Notes under the pieces: generated by a model | The model's input: only the letters and a program-made list of their open reading frames with translations | What the model was told of the DNA's origin: nothing | Databases searched by the model: none | Part shown: positions 11,273-23,211 of the stretch, piece by piece | Layout of the letters: each line of letters opens with the position of its first letter | Numbering within the stretch: the first letter of the stretch is position 1 | Program-made: the position numbers and the translations under genes | NCBI RefSeq assembly: GCF_009727055.1 | Contig: NC_052355.1 | Span: 7,024,505 to 7,088,504 of the forward strand | Direction of reading: 5' to 3' | From: Benincasa hispida | Taxonomy: Eukaryota > Streptophyta > Magnoliopsida > Cucurbitales > Cucurbitaceae | Length of the DNA: 64,000 nucleotides

Positions 11273-14200
11273 TCAAAGTTGCCAGTCTATGGAGGCAGTA
11301 CCTAGTTCTTTGAGAAGCACGTTTGTTCGAGAAAAATGCCTGTTGAAAATACAAAGTTGGCGGTAAACAAACTAAAAATTTGAAGGGAAATGAAAAAGCA
11401 CCCATCTGAATAGCTTCATACTAGTGAATTACATAAACATTTAATCTCTTACGATAATAAACTTCACCAACCTTACAAAATTGTCTATGTTCGAGATATG
11501 GACTACAAAACTTAAGGAAAAAGCCAAAAGGGTAAATGAGAGTTCGGTATGATACTTGAGAACAAACACTTTTAAGTGACATTTTATCTATAAACAACTA
11601 TGTTCCAAAAGTGCTTTTGAGTATTTTGAGGGTTCTTTTTGTCTTTTTGATAAAAATAAGTATTTTGAGAATTCTTTTCGGTCATTTTTTTACTATGAAA
11701 TCAAAAGTAGATATAAATATTTTTCACAATTCAGAAAAGTCCTACCAAATTCATGCTCCGACTATAATAACAAAGAAAAAAATTGAGCAAAAACATGCTC
11801 CAATCATAGAAGTTTGATTTAGAGAGAAAGCAGAGAACCAAGTGAATTGTATATACATAAAATACGAAGTTGCAAACTGACAATAAAATGTTGTTACTGT
11901 GAGATCTATACTGAAGGGAAATAATAACGTACAAAAGTTTAGCAAATCCCAGTTGATATACGAAAGTAAGGTTTAAAAATTTTCTTATGAAATTAAATGA
12001 TGAAACTAACCTGCAACCAAAGAAGCCTCTGCTAGCAGACAAACCAGAAGGATGCGCTGCTTTGAGAATGTGATGTTTTTTCTCATCAATTAACCTGTTC
12101 ATATATCAGATTTTAAGTTAAGTAGGATGCCATTGCCCCGCAAAGAATTAAATCCCTTTGATGATGCTCTCGTTAGTTTTATCAAGATAATAGAACCTAA
12201 GCTAGCAAAGTAAATGAAAGTCGCACTATGTTGATTTTAAAACTCAGCAAAACTATGTTTTCCCAAATAGTTTCCTGTACTTCACAGGAAAATTTTACTC
12301 AGAAGCTTAGAGTCTGCAAAACAAGATAGGTACCAAGTGACTACTTAGGTAAAGTATTCACAACACATCCCCTCAAATGTAGGTGTGGCATTTACATTTG
12401 GATGAGGTTTAATATGTGAGCTATTAATAAGAAATGCAATTGAGAAATGTAAGGAATATTACCCATGGCATATCCACTATAATCTTTAATATAAGTTCAT
12501 CCTGATGAGTGGTCAGAAATAGAATGAACAGGTTGTTGGAGCAGACAGATTTTGGGATTTAGTTTTTGAGAGTGTCCTCCTAGCCTCTCAAAGTACTTCA
12601 ATCATATATTTTCCTTTCTAATTTGATAATAGTTTTTATTAATTTCTACAACTGTCCTATCATATTGGTACTAAAGCATTCAATCTTTGAGAATTCAGAG
12701 TCTAGGAGAATATTGCTAACAATGCATAACATTTTGGAAGAAATGATGAGTGAAACTGTAGCAATGCTTGATGGCCTCTTGAATCTTCAGGTTCCTTCAC
12801 AGTCAAGTCTATCAAATCATTAGTCTTCTTCTTCTTGATGGATAATGACTTATTAGAGCATCATAGAAGACAGCATCCAAAGAAAATAAATATTCCTGCT
12901 TGGATTATGCTTAATGGAAGTCTCAATTCAGCTGAAAGCCTGAAACCTTACAAAGGAAGAATCCCACACATCTTCTTCTTTGGCTGTTTATACTCTAACA
13001 ATGCTGAAGTCAATCACTTCAGGTCTCAATTCAGCTATAATATGGTGACTAGTGGTTGAGAGATTCTCTTGCTTTAAAACAAAGAAAACCTTACAAACGT
13101 TTGTGATTGACTTCAGTTTGTTTTCTTTGTTTTAAAGCAAGAGAATCTCTCAACCACATCTTCTTTGGCTGTTTATACTCTAACAATGCTGGTTTTTATT
13201 ATTTGACCTCTTCAACCTCAGTTGGGTTTTCTCAGAATCTTCAAGGGGAAGTATGCTCTAGCTTTTGTGTGGGACTAAGTGGAATTTCCAAGCTTGTTTA
13301 ATTTGGGTGAATGTTCAGGTCATCCTTTCTGAGATATGGTTGGAAAGAAATCAGTGCATTTTTCAAAGCTCTTCTCAAAACTCGTGTTCAATTCAATTTG
13401 GCTTGTTTAAAGGCAACTTCTTGGCATTCTCTTTCCAAATCTTTTGACGGGTTCTCAATTCGAGACATATAGCATGCCCGGAATGCTTTTATTGTGCCCT
13501 TTTAATTTTGTATTGTGTTTTTGCATTTGGTCTGCCATGTTACTTTCTAAGACTTTTTTGTTCTTGGTTTCTTCTTGGATTCCCAAGCATCGGTCTCTTT
13601 TCATTTTCTTAATGAAAAGTTTCGTTTCCTTTCCAAAAAATTTATTTTTGCAGCAATGAGATAGAAGAAAAACTATCAGATGAAAACAGAACTCCAAGAT
13701 CGGGAAGAGGGGTGACGGTTGTTGGTAATAATCCAAATTCATGTGGGTGATAATCATATTAGAGAGGTAAGCACACAGAGTCATACATCCTGAAGATCTT
13801 AGAGTTTAGGGAGGATATCAGGAATCAATTTGCTGCTGAATATCAAAGACAAAGATGCGCAAAAGAAGACTCTTGGCCAATGAACCAACGGAACCACAAA
13901 GCAGCTAAAAACCAACGCACCTAATAGCATGCAGGAATTGCAAAGTTTTCTTACTCCTCTGATCCAACTGTTTTTATAATGCAGAGAATTTGTGATTAGG
14001 TCAAATCCATGGCCAAGAAAGAGAAATTCATCCCAAAAGTTGAGAGAACACTCTAAAAACAAAGCTTATTTCAAAATAATATTCGATAGCTTCCATACAA
14101 TCCTAAAACATGGCTATTTATGGTCCTAAGTATGTAACATCTCATCCTACATCGTTCACCTGACCTAAAAACAAGATTCGTCCTCGAGTTCAAGGTGACA

Positions 14201-17200
14201 AAAATGAAAACTACCTTCATAGCTCTTTTGACTTTGGACTGTGGTGAATTCCAATTGGAAAAATCTTGGCAAAAAAAAATCTTGAATCCAGACTAGAACT
14301 AGAATAATACTCCACAAAAATTGCTCAAAGATGAAGTGGAAATGAGGCTTTGAGTGACTGACCAATTAATAGGCCCAATGCCATAGTCACCATGGTCTCA
14401 CTTAGGTTTACGTTTAAAAAAAAAACACCTTCTGTTTGCAATTCTTTGCATCAGCGCCATAGTATATTCACTTTCTTCTTTTCTTTGTCACAATGTACCC
14501 CCTGGATGATGTTGACCCGGGATAAGCCTTCCTCTCCGATAAACTAGTATCCTCCAACGGCTACAACATTCAAAACAGAGCCCTATGACAAAGCTATGGC
14601 AGCAAAATCTTCCCCCTCAAACAATCCACAACATCTGGCATCCTATGCCCCTGTCTAAAATATCATGTATTAACAAATGAACCAACATCGTCCAATGAAG
14701 ATACAGCATCTAACAAATCCACAACAATTAAAACAGCGATTAAAACAGATCTCCCCTATGAAGCCTAACAACAAAGGTTTCCCCTTCTGACACTGCTGTA
14801 ACCGCTGACATGGTGTGCCCTTGTTCGACATCGTCATTGCTTTCAATTCCTCTTCATCTTTGACTTCCTCGACCACTTGTCGTTTCTGACTTTCTCTTCA
14901 ACTTCCTCATCTTTTCCAGTATCTTTTTCTTCAACTTTGGTTATAATATAACTGTCGTCTACTTCAATTTTTTCATATCACTATCTTCTGCTTCTGTTAG
15001 GAACCAAGGTAGTATGGAATGCCTTTGTCCCACATTGATTAGAATGGGATGACCAATGTGGTACTTAAGTGGCTTGGCTCTCCCACCCCAATAGCTAGCT
15101 TTTGGGGTGTGGTTCCCCAAGGTGCTTAAATACCTATTTGTTAGGAACCAAGGTAGTATAGGATGCCTTTGTCTCACATTGATTAGAATGGGAATGTGGT
15201 ACTTAAGTGGCTTGGCTCTCCCACCCCATTAGCTAGCTTTTGGGGTGCGGTTCTCCAAGATGCTTAAATACCTAATAACAGTATCAGAGTTGTTCTTTCT
15301 TGGGAGTATTGTTTCTACTATGAATCGAGGTCAGAGGCTAGAATCAGTGTTGTTGGAGATAGAAGGAGACATGAAGGCAATACAACAAAAGAATCAAGAA
15401 GTCTCAGCGAAGAGACAAAGAAAGAAAAGAAAGAAGACTAGCAGCTATCAAAGCGGAGAAAGAAGAATTGACAAAGAAAAGGTCAGAGAAACAAGAAATG
15501 GTTATTACTGGAGTTGAACCTGAAATTCCCAGTGAGCTTCCAGTGGAATGCTTATTTGTGGAGGGATCTTCCTGAATGTTGAAAGGCATCAATGAAGGAG
15601 TGGTGCTTCTTCCAACAAGTTTCGTTGAGAGAAAATGGACCGAAGATAGAAGAGATGCGGCCGAGAGAAACAAAAAGAAATAGTAACAAGATAATACTCA
15701 ACACATTCTAGAGGTCTGAGAAATCCTCTCCCAAATTCTCAATTAGGAAATCCTCACATAAAATTCTCCATACCTTCCTCTCAACCCATTCCCTCTATTT
15801 ATAACTAAAAGACCCTAACAAACCTAATAGCTAATTACTAATATACCCTCCGAATAACTATATTAATATTCTACTAATAATCCTAATATTACCATAACCA
15901 GGGGTCTTGCAGCTTCTTCATCACTGTCATTTACTTCCTCCCTACCCTCGCAATCTTCATGTCCAACGTTGTATTTTATTTGACTAATTTGGCTGGAGTT
16001 TGCTAATGGTATTTAGAGAGCATCTAATTGTTGCAAAGTTTTTGAGGTTCTCTATCTACAAAATTAGTTGAGTGAGTGTGGTTNNNNNNNNNNNNNNNNC
16101 TTATATATATGTATATATATATATATATATATATTAATATATTGGTTCAAATGGTTACGAATATTTGGATAGTGTATGATGATATTGGGTTGATAATATG
16201 AACGTAAGGAAGGTGAAGTGGAAGTATATGGTGTTGGTAAAAACCTAGACAAAGTAGAAAATTTTAAGTAGACAGTCTATGATCGATGTTGGGATCTTTG
16301 TCCATTGTAGATGGTTTTGTACCTTTCCAAAAAATCTCCAAGGACTCTCATACCAATTGATGGAGTGGAATTGTGATTTGCTAAATCATAACCAAACAAG
16401 AGAAACTCATCCCAAAATCTGAGAGAACACTGTCTAAGAACAAAATGTTATTTAGTTGTAAAAGAAGTTCTACTTCAAAAGCTTCCTTACAATCCTAAAA
16501 GGTGGCCATTTGCAGCCTTCCAATAAAATATACAAACAAAGGATTAAATCCAAAATATTAATGAAACACTAGTAAATCTAAAAGTTAACAAAAATGCATA
16601 ATATATGCAAAACATTTAATCAAAGGTAACTGATTTTATTTTTTCAAAAAGAAAAATCAAAAGGTTGCTGTTTATATTTGATTCTGTAATTTTGGTTCTT
16701 CCTCAAGTCATGCACTCCCTGTTAGAACTAATATCATACGATAGAAGTAGAAGTACCTCAACTTTGCTTGCGCAGAGTTCCCCCAAAGTAGAAAGACAAT
16801 CCCTTCTTTCTTTTGTGATATTGTCTTGATGACAGCATCAGTGAATTGTTCCCATCCTTTCTTAGCATGAGAATTGGCTTGATGCTTTCGAACTAAACCG
16901 GTAAAACCAAAATATTAATCAATACGTAAATGCAGGAAGCATGTATTGTTACCTAAAAATAGAAGAATGTAGAACTCTTATTGATGAATTTTTTTTTTTT
17001 TTTTGGAACTCTTATTAATGATTGACACTCATGAGATAGAACAAGAAACTTCACCCTTTAAAGTGTTCCTCCTCAAGCAGTTAAGTCCATTGAGTGTCTA
17101 TGCAAAGTCTTGTTTTCCGTTTGTTTTCAGTTGTTAGTTTGGTTATAGCAATCTTGGAAAGGGCACTTTGACTTTCTTCGGATCTGATGTTGGTTTTTTA

Positions 17201-19078
17201 TGATGGCTATTTTGGGAACTGGAGCATTAGGTAGCTTGTTGCTTCCATCACAGTAATCTTATGTTACAAGTTTAAAAAGTTCTTTTTTAAAGATCACCCA
17301 TTTTGCAGCTTGCTTTATCTTATCCTAGGAAAAGGTGTGCAGTTTTTAAGAGCAAGTTTGGTAAGATAATAAATTTGCTTCAGTCGTTGCTAATCTCAGC
17401 TCCAAGAGCTAGCTTCTAGCTTTGAAGATATGGCTATCTATCAGCGTTGTGGCTCTTTGTGACGGTTTGGTGATGTTTGATGAGTTTTTGGTTCAATGTG
17501 GTAGATGCTGCTGATGGCATTAAAGTTTGCTATTATTCTTTGGAGCTGGACATTTAAACTGTTGTTTAGCTATTGCAAAGCTTTTTAGATTGTCAACAGT
17601 TACTCACGATAAAATATTTGTTTAAAAACAACCACAGAGAGAAAAACAAAGCATTTTGCATAATACCTTCACCATTACTATACTGTTTTAAAAAATAGTA
17701 GACTGGAAAAAGGTGTGAAACTTCAGGTGGAAAGAAGAATATTACCTGAGAGAACAGTATTCAGCAACAAGACTCCCTACAATGTATATAAAAATCATTT
17801 TAGATAATAGAATAATGAAAGAGACACTAGATTCACTTCAAATACATTCTAGCAAAATAAGTTCTTCAGAAAATAACTAATCATGCATCTTTCCATGCAG
17901 AAAAATCTCCCGGATTGATAAACTTATCCTACGAAGCCATACATGCCAATATTCATAAGAGTAATGTCATGACAAACCTCACTTAGAATGTTTTGCCAAT
18001 AATAACAACACAATATCTCAACTTAGAGAAGTCACCTAGTAGCAACCCAAATTCTCGACTTGTTAACAAGTTTTTTAAAAACATAATAATAATAAATAAA
18101 TTGAAACCAGCTTAGCTTATTAGTTGTCTTCAGAAGTAATATTTTTAATTAAAGAAAAGGCATTCCATATCAGAAAATATTTCCTCATTCCCTTATCGAT
18201 CACCAAAATCACAACCTAGTGATGAACCATATCCATTATATAATCCATCTGTTCCAAACCAATTTTCACATAACTTTCATCTAATAATAAATAAGAAGAC
18301 ATGTACGCCATATACTTTTAACCAATGGTAGGTAGCATTGCAGCACTAAAATATTGACAAGACCAATATATTAGAAGTAGCTACATTTAAGTATGCATAT
18401 CTAAGTCTACAGAATAAAGAAAATGAGAGACAAAAACACCTGAACAGCCCATTTCTCGAGATTTCCATGGGATGGGATGGAACAACCAAGATCATCCTTC
18501 AGTTCCTTGAATATGTTGAGAAGACTAGATGGGATTTTAACACCCTCAGGAACAGAAAATGAAAGACCCATAGCTTGACCAGGCCCATGATAAGGATCTT
18601 GACCAAGAATAACGACTTTGACCCTATCAAAAGGGGTAGAATTCAGAGCATTAAAGATCAAAGATGGAGGAGGATAAATCGGGACACCACTGCTGCAAAT
18701 CTCCGTCTGTACAAATTTGCAAAGATTAACAGCATAGGGCTTCTCAAACTCTCCTGGAAGGGCTTCGAACCATGTTTCCTCCACCAAAAGATCCTCCAAC
18801 TTCATACATCCGTTCTCCCATTTGGAAACCCTATCTGAGACAATTTTCAGATTGCGCTTCGATCTGGCCATCCATTTGTTGGTTTCCATGCGGGATTTCT
18901 GAGCGGCAGACATGTCGATGGAGAAGGAAGCCAATGTGAGCTCTGAATCGCATTTCTCGTCCGTGGTTGCCAGGGTTTTCAATGTCTGTGAGGTTTTTAA
19001 GCGTTTGGAAAGCGCTGGCTGGAAAATGTCGATTAGGGTTCTGGTTTTGGATGAGAGTGAAGCTGAGGAAGAAGCCAT
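11273..19078 (-). CDS. UNG: Uracil-DNA glycosylase, family 1 (5 exons)
   Basis: Exons (minus strand): 19078-18440, 17776-17746, 16892-16757, 12094-12011 and 11339-11273. All junctions are GT-AG and the joined CDS is 957 bp, 318 residues plus stop. The enzyme removes uracil from DNA and starts base excision repair. The water-activating motif GQDPYHG has the catalytic Asp at residue 161. LLLN (Asn219) is in the tiny 31-bp exon 2, LLWG is in exon 3, and the Leu-intercalation loop [12 protein letters not shown] (His283, Leu287) is in exon 4. The protein ends SIDWQL. I chose the ATG at 19078 because [10 protein letters not shown] followed by TLIDIFQP...KRLK fits plant UNG starts. An in-frame ATG 66 codons upstream (19276) adds unfamiliar sequence. 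TRTLIDIF resembles a weak PCNA-binding box, and KRLK a nuclear signal. Plant UNG may also be sent to organelles. Intron 3 is 4.66 kb and full of repeats, with an assembly gap. No coding damage is seen. Confidence 0.95.
12955..13640 (+). pseudogene. LINE 3' fragment (zf-RVT region), rearranged, in UNG intron 3
   Basis: The frame near 13119-13200 reads [24 protein letters not shown], the Cys/His end domain found after plant L1-type reverse transcriptases. It is followed by [13 protein letters not shown] and [14 protein letters not shown] (about 13275-13375), the typical LINE C-terminal region. A piece of the same domain ([13 protein letters not shown]) is duplicated upstream at 12967-13006, and the two are separated by an inverted repeat. 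The tail near 13600-13650 has 'cttaatgaaaag' and A-rich DNA as at LINE 3' ends. It is antisense to UNG and has no intact enzyme. Confidence 0.7.
13052..13157. repeat. Perfect 38-bp inverted repeat with 30-bp spacer
   Basis: The arms 13052-13089 (beginning gtggttgagagattctc) and 13120-13157 are exact reverse complements. A further 13-bp inverted pair (tgaagtcaatcac at 13005-13017, reversed at 13103-13115) and a 32-bp direct repeat (12975-13006 and 13160-13191) flank it. The arms are LINE sequence, so one arm is an inverted copy of the other. Confidence 0.95.
13950..14125. repeat. Dispersed repeat copy A (pair of 16370-16525)
   Basis: The block with 'gagaaattcatcccaaaa', 'ctgagagaacact'-like and 'cttccatacaatcctaaaa' words is repeated, diverged, at 16370-16525 in the same intron and the same orientation. 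It is probably the same transposon type inserted twice, or the two ends of one insertion. No coding region. Confidence 0.6.
14126..14994. other. No gene; degenerate transposon-like DNA in UNG intron 3
   Basis: There is no supported coding region. The 14440-14990 part has CT-rich stretches that read as acidic or Lys-rich pieces on the minus strand with many stops. This is typical of decayed retrotransposon gag, but I could not identify a domain. Confidence 0.35.
14995..15280 (+). mobile_element. Tandem short LTRs (144 + 142 bp), TRIM-like
   Basis: Two head-to-tail copies of a sequence starting TGTTAGGAACCAAGGTAGTA and ending in TACCTAnnaaca-type tails occupy 14995-15138 and 15139-15280. The second ends AATAACA and is followed at once by GTATCAGAG, matching the core of the plant tRNA-Met primer site (TGGTATCAGAG). 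Very short LTRs of this kind are typical of TRIMs or of short gypsy LTRs. A direct LTR-LTR junction on the 5' side is unusual and suggests recombination. It lies within UNG intron 3, antisense to UNG. Confidence 0.7.
15281..15700 (+). pseudogene. Short retroelement internal region, gag-like start
   Basis: Downstream of the primer site an ATG at 15320 opens [23 protein letters not shown], a coiled, charged start such as gypsy gag proteins have. Lys/Arg-rich sequence follows, with stops by 15517. Reading in other frames continues to about 15680. No protease, RT or integrase is visible, so the element is either non-autonomous or truncated. Confidence 0.45.
15701..16083. other. No gene; AT-rich intron DNA up to the gap
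   Basis: Part of UNG intron 3. It contains A/T-rich sequence with 'accctctat' and 'ttataactaaaagaccctaa' words that look like LTR leader DNA, but no ends or coding regions can be assigned. Confidence 0.3.
16084..16099. other. Assembly gap (16 N) with TA microsatellite
   Basis: Sixteen undetermined bases are followed directly by a (TA)n tract at about 16101-16143. The gap lies in UNG intron 3, so the true intron length is uncertain but no exon is affected. Confidence 0.98.
16370..16525. repeat. Dispersed repeat copy B (pair of 13950-14125)
   Basis: It has the same word order as copy A: 'agagaaactcatcccaaaa', 'ctgagagaacact', 'agcttccttacaatcctaaaa' and 'ggccatttgcagcc'. It is diverged from copy A by scattered changes. 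It is intronic, non-coding and in the same orientation. Confidence 0.6.
16893..17745. other. UNG intron 2, no other gene
   Basis: The interval between exon 3 and exon 2 contains poly-T at 16988-17004 and a G/T-rich stretch (17100-17600) resembling a decayed retroelement. No open frame or recognisable ends. Confidence 0.5.
17777..18439. other. UNG intron 1, no other gene
   Basis: AT-rich sequence between exon 2 and exon 1 (minus strand, donor GT at 18439-18438, acceptor AG at 17778-17777). No repeats with clear ends and no coding sequence. Confidence 0.7.
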
Positions 19079-19290
19079 TTTCGGTCTGGTTGCTCGAGCT
19101 TGGTCGACTGGAGTGGGAGTGTGCTTCAATGGCGGGAACCAATGGAGAATCCCGCTAAAAGCTTTCCTCTCTCCACGCTGGTTTGAAATTTGATCGTATA
19201 GGATATGCGTCATTCTGTCCATTTTGACCTTTGTACGGATGACTAAGGGTAGATTGGGCAATGCGAAATAACTCATTAAAATAATGACTA
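19079..19290 (-). promoter_or_regulatory. UNG 5' leader/promoter-proximal region
   Basis: The sequence just upstream of the chosen UNG start is GC-richer than the AT-rich DNA beyond 19290, as expected for a 5' leader. An in-frame ATG at 19276 has no stop before the chosen start, so an N-terminally extended form cannot be excluded. No convincing TATA box was identified. Confidence 0.35.
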
Positions 19291-21499
19291 AATTATAATA
19301 AACGCTCTAATTTAATCATTCTTTTTTAACGTACCCATATAAAAAAATATATTCTAGAACTTTTAAAAATTATAAAAATATCTTCGAAATTTCAAAAATA
19401 ATTTAAAAGTGTCGCTGTCGATAGTTTTAGATCGAAATCATTGAAGTTTTATTTCAAAAATATCCTTAAATTTTTAAATGTTCGAAAATTATTCTTAATT
19501 TAAAAAAAAAAATTAAAAATATCTTCGTTGTTAGTATATGAATAAAAAAATCGTTAATGTCTCATTGCAAAAATAACTTTAAAAATAAAAATAAAAATTT
19601 TAAAAATGCTACCAGTAATAATATGGTGATCAATTTGTTTGAAGTTTTCTTAAGTTCGAAAAATGTAATTTTAAAACAAATTATATACATAATAGTCAAC
19701 AACCAAAATTCTTAACTTACTTATATTTTCTCAAAAACCAACATTTTAAGTTAAAACATAAAGTCCCACAAAATTTTAAAGTCAAAATCTCCCTTTAAAA
19801 TATACCAAAGCAATAAATATTCAAACAAAAAATGTAATTGTCTATTAATACCCAATTATTAACATACAACTTTGTTAAAACATTTAAATCCCAAAATTTC
19901 TTTGTGTTTTTTATTCACTTTCTTCTTATAGTCCATAAATGTGCAATTTTATTTATTTACTTATTTTTTTTATATAAATAAATGTTGACGAAAAGGGGAG
20001 TAAGAGGGTATTGAAGAGGGAATGAAGAAAAAAATAGAGAATTAGGACAGTATTAATGGTTTTTGTTCATATAACAGAAAGAGTATTTTTCTTTTACTTT
20101 TTTAAAAATTTAAGGGTATTTTTTATACAAAACATTAACGGTTGTCATTTGAAACTAGCGATAAAGGTATTATTTTGAACTCATTTTGGAAGTTTTTAAG
20201 GGCATTTTTAAAACTTTTGAAAGTTCAAGTGTATTTTTTGACACAAAATACAGAATTTAGGAGTATTTTATATAATTTAGTCTAAAATGATTTACTAACT
20301 TTCTATTACGACATAAAGCACTTAAATCCTAATGCAATGTTTACTTGCATCGCAAATTCCCTTTTGGAAATTAGGGTCGCAGCCACCCAACTACTACAAA
20401 ATTTTACGTAAAATCGATTGCAATTTTAATTTGTCATCACGATTAAAAAAAGAAATCCTTGTTTCTCCTTTAATTGGTAAAGAATAGATTTTTTTGAAAT
20501 CGCGATCAGCCTTTGATATAATTTCATTGTGGTTGAGCGATCGTGACCTCAATTGTCAAGTAGGGAGATTTAAAAAAATCACGATTGGATATTTGATATA
20601 AGCATAAGGTTACTTTCATTTGTTATATGATTGAGTCATTATGCTTTAGCTCATATGATAATGAATCATCCATAATAAACAAAAAAAAAAAAACAAACAA
20701 AACAAAAACGTTCGACCTTTGATATACTCAAAGAGGATTAATTTTTAGGTTAAATTACAAATTTTGTTCTCAAAACTTTTAAATTTATGTTTATTATTTG
20801 TCTCAATTCCTCTCATCACTTTAGCTTCCTTTCATATAGTACTCTTACCACATTCAATGGATGTGTTTCTTTTAATAAAAATATTAAGTTTTCAATAATT
20901 TGGATAAGATAATATTTAGTTGATTAATCTAAAAAATTAATTGATACTAATTTATCTGTTCTTATAATGTGATATTATTTAGTTGGGTTCTGTTGCAAAT
21001 AAATATTTAACTGTGTGAATATAATTTTGATGTAACAAATTAATTTTTTATCTTTTATTTTCACTCATTTCTATAACACAGACTTTAACACTATGTCTAA
21101 AAATAGCTTATTTCCAAACACACTCATTTGTTACAGACAAGAATTCTCCTTTCACATCTAAAACGGTAGGTTTTTTTCATTCCCTCTCTTCAATTTTATT
21201 TCTAATATAATGAATTAAATAATTAATGTCAACTTTAACAAAAATAATATAATTATTTATTTTAATGAATCAATACTAATTTATTAAAATATTTACCTAA
21301 CTTATTTTTACAAATACATTTTTTTAAAACCATGCAATTACTCATTTACATAAATTATTAATCAATTAGCTAACATAAATTATTAATTGATTAATTATCA
21401 ATATCTTAAATATATTTAATTATTAAACTAGGATTAGTTAAATTCAGTTAGTACACAAATTCATTTTTCAATAATAATAACTTATTACTTATTATTTTT
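19291..21499. other. Intergenic, no gene
   Basis: Very AT-rich DNA. Parts at 19370-19620 and 20090-20280 share 'aaaatatcctta', 'aatttcaaaaataa' and 'gttaatg'-type words in opposite senses, suggesting a decayed foldback MITE. A-rich tract at 20679-20705. No coding region or complete element is supported. Confidence 0.4.
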
Positions 21500-22010
21500 T
21501 AGAAAATTGGTACAAACTACTCCTAAATTATGAAGTTTGTTATAATAATACCTCTGAGTTTTTAATTTGATCAATCACCTTTGTAGACTTTGCTAAATGT
21601 TACAGTTAATTCCGTAGATTAAATTCGGATGACTCACAGATATGTACGAGAAGGGCAAATTTGTCAAAAGAAAACAAAATTACTCACTCGCCAGTAGAGG
21701 AATAAGAGGAGGAAGGGGAAAATTGTCACAAGAAAACAAACCCCCTAATCCTTGGTTTCTTCTTCAATGAAAGTTCAAGGAAATCCTATTCAATATTGCT
21801 AATAGGGTCCCAATTCAACATCGAGCAATGTTGTTTTCCTTTCACAAATTTGCCTTTCTCCTACATATTTAGGAATCACCCAAATTTAATTTATTAGAGT
21901 TGATTGTAACTCTTAACAAAGTTTAGGGAGATAATTGATCGAATTAGAAATTTAGGGATGTTGTTGTAACAAATCTCATAATTTAGAGGTGGTTTGTACA
22001 ATTTTTTCTA
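21500..22010. mobile_element. Foldback MITE with about 177-bp inverted arms
   Basis: The left arm (21500-21676, starting TAGAAAATTGGTACAAAC) and right arm (21833-22010, ending GTTTGTACAATTTTTTCTA) are imperfect reverse complements over their whole length. They enclose about 155 bp. Shared internal words include aaattatga(a/g), ttgatcaat and gggcaaatttgt. Long arms and a small loop without a gene fit a MULE-type or foldback MITE. No clean target duplication was found at the flanks. Confidence 0.8.
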
Positions 22011-22517
22011 TCTTTTTTTAATCAAACAATAATTTATTGCGATTTTAATTTTATCATTCATTATGAACATATGATCATTATTGATTATTTTTTGTGATTG
22101 ATTTTTATTACTTCATTAATTAGTAACATATCACAAATTTATAAATATCATTTATTAATATACATTTCATATTTTTATCTCATTGTTTCACTTTTTATAT
22201 AATATATTTTTTCATTTTATTTAATTAAAATTAAAATTCCTAATGTTAGAACTTAGTTAATTAAGAATGATTAAATATTAGATTATAATTAATATGATAT
22301 TTATTAAATATATTGATTGGTTAGTTTTAATTAAATTACTCAATTTTGATTTTCCTTCACTGAGATTAAAATTATATAATGTTTCATAGATGCACAAAAC
22401 CCAACCATATTAAACAAATTCTCATTGGTTTTCTTTTTCTTTTTTTAATTAGTTTCATATCTCAATAAGCTAACTATTCCATCATGTGAGCTATATAGTA
22501 AGGATTTTGACTTTTGA

Positions 22518-23211
22518 TGTAACACCTGAAAGTTTTGGTTGTAAATATTTATTATTTACATTTGATTTGTTGGAAATAATTCAAATTCAGGATTTAAATA
22601 ATTGACTAAATTAATTTCAATTTATTTATTTTGAACTAATTTTGATTTAATTTAGCTTATGGTTCAATTGAATTATTTTATTAAGATATTTTGATTTGCT
22701 TGTAAGGATGGAAGATTTAAATTATTTTGGAAGGGAATTTTAGAATTAGGAATATTGAGTTATTGGATAAGATTTTATTTGGATTTAATTTAGAAAGAGA
22801 TTTTGAATTTTTTTAGAAGGTAATTGGAATTTGGGAAGGAAAAAGGATTAAAAAATTATTTATATATTTATAGTCTATATAAGTCTTGGTTTAGTTGAGA
22901 GAGAGAGAAATAAACTCTTTTTCTCTCTTCTTCAAACGCGCACGAATTTTCCCTTCAAATTTTTTTCTTCTTTCGTCGAGCAGCCCTAGTTGCGTCGCAT
23001 CTCTACCTAGCGTCGTCAGTCACCACCGCCAGGCGAGTCATCTAGTCACGCTGCTTCAGATCTCTTTCTCCATTGGGTCTCCAGCCGTGTCGCCCTAGCT
23101 GTAGTCGCCTGAAGTCGCGTTGGCATCTGCTGCTCTATAAGGTGACCAATCGCACGTCGTTCTCTCTATCCAGACACGTGTCCTTGTCTTCGCAACATCG
23201 CCATTAGGTTT
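22518..23211 (+). mobile_element. Truncated gypsy LTR (Tekay/Del-like start)
   Basis: It starts TGTAACACCTGAAAGTTTTGG, close to the TGTAACACCC start of Tekay/Del LTRs. It runs through a T-rich region, a (GA)n tract at 22898-22909 and a GC-rich leader (22935-23200), and is cut at about 23211 where another repeat begins (ttaggttttatgccc). The 3' part with a GTTACA end was not found downstream. Confidence 0.5.

Noticed and set aside
19079..19276. 66-residue N-terminal extension of UNG
   Set aside because: The frame is open but the residues do not resemble other UNG starts, while MASSS...TLIDIFQP does. Kept only as an unlikely alternative.
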